Shown piece after piece: positions 10,201 to 16,265 of a DNA stretch of 16,265 bases. Position 1 is the first letter of the stretch. Each line of letters opens with the position of its first letter. Both the position numbers and the translations under genes were made by a program. The stretch is from CAYOBW01 sp964402115 (lineage in GTDB: Bacteria > Verrucomicrobiota > Kiritimatiellia > UBA8416 > CAYOBW01). The notes beneath the pieces were generated by a model that was not told the origin of the DNA, searched no databases, and worked only from the letters and a program-made list of their open reading frames with translations. Where the stretch lies: NCBI GenBank assembly GCA_964402115.1, contig CAYOBW010000157.1:1-16265 (forward strand), given 5' to 3'.

Positions 10201-12683
10201 TGAAGCTCTACGTGAACTTCGTCGAGGACGGGCGTGCGGTCTACACCGACACGCCGCGCGTCGGTGGCGTCGGGCCGGTGTGGCAGCGGATCGGCATGGG
10301 TTTTGCCGGCCTCATCGATGAAGTGCGCGTCTGGAGCACGCCCACGGCGCCAACTGCCGTGACGCTGCGTGGGGACGAGGGGACGCTGGTGGCCTACTAC
10401 CGGTTCGATGACGGCACGGCCTTCCGCGCCGGCAGCACCGGCACGAGCGGCTTCGCGCCCTGGCTGTGGGGCCAGGTCGAGGATTTCGACACGAACGTCG
10501 CCAAGGACTGGCCGAACGAGTGGTTTAACGCTGGAACGCTGGCAGGCAAAACCGCATTCGTCAGGTACAACACGCTGTGGATGCCGGTACTGGGCAACGA
10601 CACGGATTCCGACTTCCTGCCCGACGCGTGGGAGGAACAGTATCCGAACCGGCTCAACCCGCTTGTCTACGATAGCCAGCGCGATCCTGATGGCGATGGT
10701 TGGAGCAACCTTGCGGAGTTGATGGTAGCCGGAACGGCACAGGGACTGCCGACGAGCCCCGAACTCAACACGGCGTACCCGTTGCCGCCCCTCTCGTTCA
10801 CGTTCAAATACGTCGGCTACAATGCGGGGCAGACGATCCACATCGAAGCGTTCAACACGAACAGCATGGATGGTGTGCCTAGCGCGACCGTCGACATCGA
10901 TGTGGGTGCGGTTGATTGGACCATGCCGTACACCGTCACGATTCCGGCCTGGGACACGGGGCACTTGCGCGAAGGGCCGGTTTGGTTCTTCGCCTACTTC
11001 GGAGCCGCGGGTACGGCTTGGGACGGCGTGACGCCGGCCGGCCTTGCGTGCGGACAGCCTATCGCGATCTCTTGGGATGCGGTCAACAACATCACGGTTG
11101 GCCTCTCCGATAAGCTGCCAGGGTTCCTGCGCTTTGCCTGGCCCGTGATCGCTAACACGAACAGCTACGAAGTCATCATCCGCAACGCGAGCGTGGCGGG
11201 TGCGCCTGTTGTGATCAGGCGCAACATCCGGAAGCCGCGCACCTACTTCCACGAGGGCGACATCTGGAGTCTGGGCGCGCTGGCGGGGAACGTCACCTAC
11301 CGGTGGGACGTCGGGGCTGCGACCGGCTTGCAGACGATCACCTGGCCGGGGTCATCCACGCCTGCGCGCCACCAGCCAAAACCCGCGGCGGTCTATCCCG
11401 TCGGGGGGCAGCGGCTTGGAAAGGCGCGCAACGAGTTCGTCTGGCGCATGGGATCGGCGACGGAAGATCGCATCTCGCGCTTCACCCTGACGCTCACGCC
11501 GACCGCGCCGGCGGGTACGCCGATCGTGATCTCGGATCATGTGCCCTACCGCGAGGCGGATGGCGCCTACCGTTACGTGCTGCCGAAACTCGCGGGTGAC
11601 GTTGGGTTCACGGACGGCATGTACTCGTGGACCGTCGTGGCCAGCGATCCGCACGTCAGCAGTGTGCCGTCGGACACGGAGAGCTTCCAGGTGGACCTGC
11701 GCAACTCGGTTGGCGGACCGTTCTCCATTGCGGGCACGATCTACCAGCGCGGCACGCAGATTATGAACGGCACGTTCGTGGTGCAGGCTTTCGACAATGC
11801 CGGCTTTGGCGGTGTGCCGTTGGCCCAGGTCCGCAGCAGCGCGGCAACGTTCCCTGTCTACACGCTGAAGGGGTTGCCAAGTGGAACCTACTACGTGCGG
11901 GCTTTCCTGGATCAGGATGGAGACGGTGCGCTCGGCGTTTACGAGTCGTGGGGTTTTGCCGCCGCCGTCATCGGCGTGTACCAGTTCCCGGGCGCCATCC
12001 AGTTGAACAGCGGCATTGTCGGTGTCGTCGTGGAACTCCTCCACCGCGATACGGATCATGACGGGCTGCCGGATGCGTGGGAGATGCAGTTCTTCGGCAA
12101 TCTGATCGCCGCCGGCAAGGTCGGGTCGACGGGCTTCACGGACGGAGACGGCGACAGGCTGAGTGATCTGGACGAGTTCAACATGGGAAGCAACCCGCGC
12201 AAGGCTGACACCGATGGTGATGGCCTGTCGGACTTCGCCGAGGCTACGTTGCCTGGCGCCAAGATGGATCCGCTGAACAACGATGATGACGGCGATGGCG
12301 TGCCGACCAGCATCGAGTTGGCCTGGGCTGGGTTGAATCCGGCTGCCGCGGATACGGACGGCGACGGTCTGTCCGACCTGGAGGAAATCGGCTCGGGTTC
12401 GAATCCGACCATTGCGGCCAGCACCGTACCGCTGCATATCACGAGCATCGCCTCGGGCGGTCCGACGACAGTTACCGTGCGCTGGAACCTGGCGAGCAAC
12501 CCACGCTCACTCGATGGCATCTACCGTGTACTGAGCAAGGGTAGCCTCGCGAACTGGTGGGAGGACTGGACCGAACTGGGAGCCGTGAACTCGACGGGCG
12601 ACGTGACCGCACCGACCAACGTGACGGCTAACACCGCCAGCGGCGCGAGTGGCGTGTTCCAGTTGCGGTTCCGGCTGAAGTAG
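7201..12683 (+). CDS. Matrixin + caspase-like protease, calcium-repeat / LamG giant protein (5' end lost in gap 2)
   Basis: The coding frame is open from 7203. The ATG at 7287 lies inside the matrixin fold and is not the true start. Order: matrixin (7203 to about 7620); FDDGG linker (7647-7703); calcium repeats (to about 8090); LamG (8148 to about 8640); caspase-like domain (8694 to about 9410) with an EF-hand; a second FDDGG linker (9450-9509); calcium repeats; LamG (9894 to about 10420). Then come DSDFLPDAWEE-type repeats, fibronectin-III-like beta-sandwich segments (about 10790-11700), a transthyretin/carboxypeptidase-regulatory-like domain (about 11715-12040, GTYYVRAFLDQDGDG), a last calcium-repeat block (12045-12410) and a C-terminal strand domain ending FQLRFRLK. 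No PEP-CTERM, LPXTG or obvious anchor is visible at the C-terminus. Both active sites look intact, so protease activity outside the cytoplasm is likely; the substrate is unknown. It is probably continuous with 709-7100. Confidence 0.85.
7203..7622 (+). other. Matrixin (M10A) metalloprotease domain
   Basis: The zinc motif HELGHSLGLGHS (7497-7532) matches the matrixin HExxHxxGxxHS signature, including the Ser after the third His. AIMFPYL with Met at 7551-7553 is the Met-turn. LSYFFING at the N-terminal edge, the helix ending ITWRE, GDVTFDQAEAW and LLAPDDIAGIQTLYG at the end complete the fold in canonical order. No pro-domain or cysteine switch is visible, but that region would fall in gap 2. 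Confidence 0.92.
8694..9410 (+). other. Caspase-like (C14, metacaspase-type) domain with EF-hand
   Basis: It opens with YGIFVGINEY and NACVNDANDM, the usual first strand and VNDA motif. The catalytic His is in HSSHGG (His codon 8940-8942) and the catalytic Cys in IDTCNSGG (Cys codon 9069-9071), in the order and spacing expected of a caspase p20 region. A canonical EF-hand loop, DANGDGLISFYE (9294-9329), follows in the C-terminal part, as in other bacterial C14 proteins. Confidence 0.9.
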
Positions 12684-12782
12684 GACAGGAATGGCTGCTT
12701 GGTACGGGTCGGGCAGGCGTGCTCGACCTGTGCCTGGCAATCCGTTATGCCACGAAGGATGACGGGCAAGTGCGGTATCTTG

Positions 12783-12811
12783 TTGCAGACGGCGGGCATC
12801 GGGTGTAGATT
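12783..12811 (+). promoter_or_regulatory. Candidate promoter for the lipoprotein gene
   Basis: TTGCAG (12783-12788) and TAGATT (12806-12811) are separated by 17 bases, giving a moderate sigma-70-like match (3/6 and 4/6). It lies about 40 bases ahead of the ATG at 12851. The 12684-12850 intergenic space is GC-rich and shows no convincing intrinsic terminator for the giant gene. Sigma preferences in this lineage are unknown, so this is tentative. Confidence 0.4.
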
Positions 12812-12838
12812 CCGGATCTGTTTCCAGTGGCACAGCAT

Positions 12839-12845
12839 AAGGGGG
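12839..12845 (+). promoter_or_regulatory. Ribosome binding site choosing ATG 12851
   Basis: AAGGGGG sits 5 bases before the ATG at 12851. This favours that codon over the in-frame GTG at 12827, and leaves a compact lipoprotein signal peptide. Confidence 0.65.
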
Positions 12846-12850
12846 ACGAG

Positions 12851-13768
12851 ATGAGGCGTGGTCTTCGACTGGTGGCGGTTGCGGTGTGCATGACAGGCCT
12901 GTTGGCCGGTTGTGAGTGGACGGGAACCGGCAGCGACGGAACGTGGGACGACAGCTATAGCTGGGTCAACTTCTCCGGGCTCTATCGGTCGCCCGCCGGC
13001 GGTGCGATTGTGACTATGTTCACACGGACGCCGGGTTCGGAACCCTCAACGGTTGTGGTCACCGGCGAGCAGATCGCCACCGGTGTGGCAGACAACTCCA
13101 TCTATGGCGGTCGCGTGCGGAACATACCCATCAATTCGGGCACGTTGACCATCGTCGCAGGCGGTTGGACGTTTGCGGACAACGGCAGCGGCGGTCTGAC
13201 GGGCTATGGGACCATGACCGGCTCGATCAACTACAATACCGGACAGTGGGCCATCGATCTCAAGGGCGCCTTGCTGGCGTCCGGCACCCCGATCGTGGCG
13301 AGCTACACGTACCGGTCCGGCGGCACGACCGGCAGCGTTGACCCTGGGTCCTCGGGCACGCCGATCTACTCGTTCAACGTCATGCAGGCGGGGAATCAGT
13401 TGACCATTGTTGACAGTAACGGGGCTCGTTACGAGGGTAAGATGGTCAGCGTGGCCGTGGCTGGCGGCGACAAGAGCGGTGCCGTGGGCGGGCAGGTGTC
13501 GGCCGAGTTCGAAGTCAGTGGCGTGGCCGGCAATGGCGCGCAAGTCTCCATTGTGGGTTCCTTCGCGGGCAACTACACGCCGGGCGAGTCTGCGACCGCT
13601 TCAGCCGTGTATACCGGAACCTTGGCCGATCGCGTTATGCAGGGCACTTGGATCGAGCCTGGGCAAACGGCGGATATTCGTGGCACGACCGGCCCCCTGA
13701 CGGTCTCGGTACCGCAGACAGCCGCCGTGACAACGCCGACAACGACGACGACGACCCCGGTGTTCTGA
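12851..13768 (+). CDS. Predicted lipoprotein, function unknown
   Basis: This encodes 305 residues. MRRGLRLVAVAVCMTGLLAGC is a lipoprotein signal peptide: basic n-region, hydrophobic core, and lipobox LAGC with the lipidated Cys at residue 21 followed by Glu. The mature part is rich in Gly, Ser, Thr and Val, with alternating strand-like segments (FSGLYRS, GTLTIVAGGWTF, GSINYNTGQWAIDLKG, NQLTIVDSNGARYEGKM, AQVSIVGSFAGNY), suggesting one or two all-beta domains. The C-terminus is a low-complexity Thr/Pro tail (TTPTTTTTTPVF) from an ACG-rich microsatellite. I do not recognise the family and see no catalytic motif. It has a plausible promoter of its own and is followed by a strong terminator, so it may be a single-gene unit. 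Outer-membrane attachment is inferred from the lipobox. Confidence 0.82.
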   Translation: MRRGLRLVAVAVCMTGLLAGCEWTGTGSDGTWDDSYSWVNFSGLYRSPAGGAIVTMFTRTPGSEPSTVVVTGEQIATGVADNSIYGGRVRNIPINSGTLTIVAGGWTFADNGSGGLTGYGTMTGSINYNTGQWAIDLKGALLASGTPIVASYTYRSGGTTGSVDPGSSGTPIYSFNVMQAGNQLTIVDSNGARYEGKMVSVAVAGGDKSGAVGGQVSAEFEVSGVAGNGAQVSIVGSFAGNYTPGESATASAVYTGTLADRVMQGTWIEPGQTADIRGTTGPLTVSVPQTAAVTTPTTTTTTPVF

Positions 13769-13843
13769 CGGTCACTTTACAGCAGACTGCTGCCCCGGGG
13801 GCTTAGTAGACGATCTGAAGCATCGGGAGTTTGAGATTCAGTT

Positions 13844-13885
13844 AAGGGGCCGGGGCACGCCAGCGTGACCGGCCCCTTTCGTTTT
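13844..13885 (+). terminator. Intrinsic terminator after the lipoprotein gene
   Basis: A 10-bp perfect stem pairs AAGGGGCCGG (13844-13853) with CCGGCCCCTT (13869-13878). An inner CACG-CCAG-CGTG hairpin occupies the loop. T-rich sequence TTTCGTTTT follows (13877-13885). It ends the lipoprotein transcript and separates it from the transpeptidase gene. The minus-strand side lacks a T tract. Confidence 0.85.
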
Positions 13886-13907
13886 GGGGGCGTAGCGGCG
13901 GAGTGTT

Positions 13908-13915
13908 GAGGGAGG
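13908..13915 (+). promoter_or_regulatory. Ribosome binding site choosing ATG 13921
   Basis: GAGGGAGG lies 5 bases before the ATG at 13921, favouring it over the in-frame GTG at 13903, which has no site of its own. Confidence 0.7.
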
Positions 13916-13920
13916 CCGAG

Positions 13921-14883
13921 ATGAAGATGCGCGATCTGGAAACGTTCAAAGCCCCGACTGGCCGCCGCTGGCTATATGTGGGCGTAATGGTTGCAGTCAT
14001 GGCGGGCGTGACGGCTCTCGTGGTCTGGGGACCACGTGGTCGCTCACCGAAGGGAATCGATAAGACGCCCGGTACGGCCGCTCTGACATCGGCTGGCACG
14101 GCTTCGACGGCTACCGGAGGCGTTTCACAGGTTCAAGTCCCCGCCGTTGTTACCCCCGAGGTGACGCAAGTGCTTTCCGCTGCCCAGGCGGCTGAACAGG
14201 GCGGCAATCTGCAACAAGCCCGCACATTGCTCCTGCCGCTGTTGGCCGGCGGACTTCCGGACCGCTCTCGTGCCGAGATCGAGACGCTGCTGGGCTCCAT
14301 CCATATCCGCCTGGCGCTTTCGCCTGCCCCCATGGTCGAAAAGGAGGACTACATCGTCAAGGCCGGCGACTCCATAGACCGCATTGCCAGGAAGTTCGCA
14401 ACAACAATGGACCTCGTTGTCCGCGGCAACGAGATCAAGCGCCCGGACCTGATCAAGGCCGGCGACCGCCTGCGGATACTCAAGGGGACGTTTGCCGTGG
14501 TCATCAGCAAGTCGCGACACGACCTGCTGCTGACCTTCAACGACCAGTTCTTCAAGCGCTATGCCGTGGGTACCGGCAAGCACGACAAGACCCCGGCCGG
14601 TTCGTTTGTCGTCAGCGACAAGCAGAAGGAACCGGTGTGGTGGCCTCGTGACGGGAAGGAGATCCCTTTCGGCCATCCGGAGAACATCCTCGGCACGCGC
14701 TGGCTGGCCATCCGGGCCATGGGCGATACGCTTGACGTGGGGGGCATCGGGATTCACGGCACATGGGATGACGCCAGCATCGGCAAGTCCGAAAGCGCAG
14801 GCTGCGTGCGCATGCACAACGCAGACGTCGAGGAACTCTACCTGTTTGCCTCCGCGGGTATGTCTGTCACCATCGTGGAGTAA
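13921..14883 (+). CDS. Membrane-anchored LysM-domain L,D-transpeptidase (YkuD family)
   Basis: This encodes 320 residues. A short cytoplasmic N-terminus is followed by one membrane segment (residues 17-36, WLYVGVMVAVMAGVTALVVW), placing the rest outside the cytoplasm. Residues about 80-135 look like a TPR-type helical pair (AAQAAEQGGNLQQARTLLLP). Residues about 143-190 are a LysM peptidoglycan-binding domain (YIVKAGDSIDRIARKF, then IKAGDRLRIL). Residues 190-320 are the YkuD catalytic domain, with His279 in GIHGT and the nucleophile Cys295 in SAGCVRM, 16 residues apart. The usual SHGC is SAGC here. The family forms 3-3 peptide cross-links or attaches proteins to peptidoglycan; which applies here cannot be told. 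The upstream terminator implies a promoter in 13886-13907 or readthrough. aroD begins 39 bases after the stop, suggesting co-transcription. Confidence 0.93.
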   Translation: MKMRDLETFKAPTGRRWLYVGVMVAVMAGVTALVVWGPRGRSPKGIDKTPGTAALTSAGTASTATGGVSQVQVPAVVTPEVTQVLSAAQAAEQGGNLQQARTLLLPLLAGGLPDRSRAEIETLLGSIHIRLALSPAPMVEKEDYIVKAGDSIDRIARKFATTMDLVVRGNEIKRPDLIKAGDRLRILKGTFAVVISKSRHDLLLTFNDQFFKRYAVGTGKHDKTPAGSFVVSDKQKEPVWWPRDGKEIPFGHPENILGTRWLAIRAMGDTLDVGGIGIHGTWDDASIGKSESAGCVRMHNADVEELYLFASAGMSVTIVE

Positions 14884-14913
14884 GTGGTGGGAGTCCATCG
14901 CCGCCGTCTGCCG

Positions 14914-14919
14914 AGGGGA
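14914..14919 (+). promoter_or_regulatory. Ribosome binding site choosing ATG 14923
   Basis: AGGGGA lies 3 bases before the ATG at 14923. The spacing is short but the site is strong. The alternative GTG at 14884 directly abuts the previous stop and would add 13 basic residues not expected for this enzyme. Confidence 0.55.
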
Positions 14920-14922
14920 ATA

Positions 14923-15678
14923 ATGAAAGCGCCCACAACGCCTGTACCGGGTCCCGGACGGCCCTGCGTGGTCGGTACGCTGACGCGAGCCGTGACGCTG
15001 ACCGCCCCCAACCCGGCGGACGTATGCACGGGCGACTGGGTGGAGGTCCGGCTGGACATGGTGGGACCAGAGACGCCGGAATGGCTGGCGCATGCGCGCC
15101 GCATCGAGGCCGCCGGTTGGACGGTGCTCCTGACGTTGCGTTTGGCGGCCGAGGGTGGGCAGTGGCAGTTGCCGGACGAGGATCGCAGCCCGCTGCTGAC
15201 GGCTGCCTTGCAGGGCTTGACGGCCGTTGACGTGGAGGCTCGCAGTCCGCTGGCTGCCGGGCTCTGCCAGCAGGCCGCTGCGTTGGGCAAGACCGTAATC
15301 GTGTCTTTTCACGATTTCTCCGGCACTCCGCCACTGGCTGAACTGCAGGCCCGCGTGGACGCCATGCGCGCGCTCCCGTCCGCCATACCCAAGCTTGTCA
15401 CGACGGTTACGCATCCGGGCGATAGCGAAACGCTGGCCGCGCTGCTCGCCGCCAACCGGCAGCGTCCGCTGTGTGTGCTGGGCATGGGTGCGCTCGGTGC
15501 GGCGACGCGCGTGGATTTCCCTGCCAGCGGCTCCTGTCTGACCTATGGTTTCCTGGACGCGCCCAGTGCGCCGGGACAGTTTTCTGCCCGCGATTTGGTG
15601 GCCCGCCTGCGGGCCCGCCTGCCGGCCTACGAGGCCGCTTGGCGGTCTCGCCACGAGGTTGAGCGAAACTGCCAGTGA
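14923..15678 (+). CDS. aroD: Type I 3-dehydroquinate dehydratase
   Basis: This encodes 251 residues, close to the family's usual size of about 250. The enzyme converts 3-dehydroquinate to 3-dehydroshikimate in the cytoplasmic shikimate pathway, through a Schiff-base lysine. Visible active-site elements are EVRLD (Glu41, Arg43, Asp45), LTLR (Arg73), VSFHDFSGTP (catalytic His130), PKLVTTV (Schiff-base Lys157), Arg196 in GALGAATR, and SAPGQ (Ser215, Gln219). The His-to-Lys spacing (27) and the Arg-to-Ser spacing (19) match the E. coli enzyme (His143/Lys170, Arg213/Ser232). It lies 39 bases downstream of the transpeptidase gene and is probably co-transcribed with it. No other shikimate genes are in the window. 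The stop codon lies inside a 14-base tandem duplication. Confidence 0.95.
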   Translation: MKAPTTPVPGPGRPCVVGTLTRAVTLTAPNPADVCTGDWVEVRLDMVGPETPEWLAHARRIEAAGWTVLLTLRLAAEGGQWQLPDEDRSPLLTAALQGLTAVDVEARSPLAAGLCQQAAALGKTVIVSFHDFSGTPPLAELQARVDAMRALPSAIPKLVTTVTHPGDSETLAALLAANRQRPLCVLGMGALGAATRVDFPASGSCLTYGFLDAPSAPGQFSARDLVARLRARLPAYEAAWRSRHEVERNCQ

Positions 15679-15702
15679 ACAGCTGCCAGTGAACAGTGAA
15701 CA
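15669..15702 (+). repeat. 14-base tandem duplication at the aroD stop codon
   Basis: CTGCCAGTGAACAG is present twice in perfect tandem (15669-15682 and 15683-15696), followed by a further TGAACA (15697-15702). The first copy contains the aroD stop TGA (15676-15678). The duplication therefore lengthens the spacer to the next gene without changing aroD. Confidence 0.9.
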
Positions 15703-15707
15703 CGGAA

Positions 15708-15713
15708 AGAGGA
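15708..15713 (+). promoter_or_regulatory. Ribosome binding site for the GH78-like gene
   Basis: AGAGGA lies 8 bases before the ATG at 15722 but only 2 bases before the in-frame ATG at 15716, so 15722 is the better start. Both give the same signal sequence apart from two residues. Confidence 0.5.
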
Positions 15714-15721
15714 TCATGAGC

Positions 15722-16265
15722 ATGAACATGGCAAACTGGCTCCTGGTGGCGGTGGCGGGATGCGCGACGGCCGCGGAGCAGATCGATACGCGTGTCCGGT
15801 CGTTCGTGATGCCGACCCGTGTGCTGTGGGTCTCGGCGTCGGATGACAAGGCGTCGGTGAGCGGTGCGGAACTCCTCGTGGCCCCGCGGTACGGGCAAGT
15901 GCCGGAGGGCCCGTTCCTCGCCGGGACCGGCTGCCGGATGGAGAACAAGGGCGCTCCGGCTTCGGTGTTGCTCGATTTCGGACGGGAACTGCACGGCGGT
16001 GTGCAACTGGCTTCGGGCGGGCCGAGCGGCAGGAACGTGAAGGTGCGCGTGCGCTTCGGCGAATCGGCGGCGGAAGCCATGGCCGAGCTGGGCGAACGTG
16101 GCGCTTGCAACGACCACGCCATCCGCGACGGTGTCATCGACTTGCCCTGGCTGGGCACGCGCGAGACCGGCATGTCGGGGTTCCGCTTCGTGCGCGTGGA
16201 CCTCCTCTCACCGGGCCTCTTGAGCCTGGAGTCGGTGCGCGCGGTCTCCCTGATGCGGCCGCTGC
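15722..16265 (+). CDS. Alpha-L-rhamnosidase-like (GH78-type) protein, N-terminal part; runs off the window
   Basis: The frame is open to the window edge, giving 181 complete residues. The N-terminus MNMANWLLVAVAGCATAAEQ is a short export signal; VAGC could be a lipobox, or cleavage could follow ATA or TAA. The n-region has no positive charge, which is unusual. The following beta-sandwich matches the N-terminal part of GH78-type proteins: LLDFGRELHGGVQL, KVRVRFGES, AMAELGERGACNDHAIRD, LPWLGTRETGMSGFRFVRVDLL. The (alpha/alpha)6 catalytic barrel would lie beyond the window, so activity cannot be judged. Members hydrolyse terminal alpha-L-rhamnose from plant, algal or bacterial glycans. It starts 43 bases after the aroD stop and may share its transcript, although the functions look unrelated. 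Confidence 0.85.
   Translation, partial: MNMANWLLVAVAGCATAAEQIDTRVRSFVMPTRVLWVSASDDKASVSGAELLVAPRYGQVPEGPFLAGTGCRMENKGAPASVLLDFGRELHGGVQLASGGPSGRNVKVRVRFGESAAEAMAELGERGACNDHAIRDGVIDLPWLGTRETGMSGFRFVRVDLLSPGLLSLESVRAVSLMRPL

Noticed and set aside
12705..12735. Possible hairpin after the giant gene (CAGGC...GCCTG and GGTCG...CGACC)
   Set aside because: The two stems compete, are only about 5 bp long and have no T tract, so I do not call a terminator.
13780..13800. Palindromes CAGCAG-A-CTGCTG and CCCCGGGG after the lipoprotein gene
   Set aside because: They are short, common in GC-rich DNA, and lie between a stop codon and a strong terminator, where an operator is unlikely.

Overview
The window is 16,265 bases of GC-rich bacterial DNA with every supported gene on the + strand. 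The best guess is the PVC superphylum (Kiritimatiellota, Verrucomicrobiota or Lentisphaerota). The reasons are very large secreted proteins built from divergent InlB-type repeats, thrombospondin-3-like Asp/Asn/Gly calcium repeats and LamG jellyroll domains, together with a LysM/L,D-transpeptidase, a type I dehydroquinase and a GH78-like glycosidase. This is a composition argument; there is no rRNA or other lineage marker here. Two runs of exactly 100 N (4956-5055 and 7101-7200) look like placeholder scaffold gaps of unknown true length, both inside the repetitive giant coding region.

Layout: (1) 1-21, possibly the last codons of an upstream gene. (2) 50-568, a small exported coiled-coil protein. 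(3) 709-7100, the N-terminal part of a giant secreted protein: signal peptide, seven InlB-like repeats, a long calcium-repeat region with a cluster of eight cysteines, a LamG domain, more calcium repeats, and a second LamG cut off by gap 2. (4) 7201-12683, which opens inside a matrixin (M10A) metalloprotease domain and continues with calcium repeats, LamG, a caspase-like (C14) cysteine protease domain with an EF-hand, more calcium repeats, a fourth LamG, beta-sandwich domains and a final calcium-repeat block. (5) 12851-13768, a lipoprotein of unknown family with its own plausible promoter. (6) A strong intrinsic terminator at 13844-13885. (7) 13921-14883, a membrane-anchored LysM + YkuD L,D-transpeptidase. 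(8) 14923-15678, aroD. (9) 15722 to the window end, the N-terminal part of an alpha-L-rhamnosidase-like protein.

The most interesting observation is that items 3 and 4 are probably one polypeptide of roughly 4,000 residues or more, carrying both a metalloprotease and a caspase-like protease. Both proteases sit directly before the same short linker (FDDGGxTxEDFxxxxDW). The caspase lies between a LamG domain and that linker, and the matrixin appears to do the same with its LamG lost in gap 2. This suggests repeated insertion of different enzymes at one seam of a calcium-stabilised scaffold. The rest of the window is ordinary envelope and metabolic genes: peptidoglycan cross-linking (Ldt), the shikimate pathway (AroD) and glycan degradation (GH78-like). 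They share a strand, but I see no evidence that they work with the giant protein.
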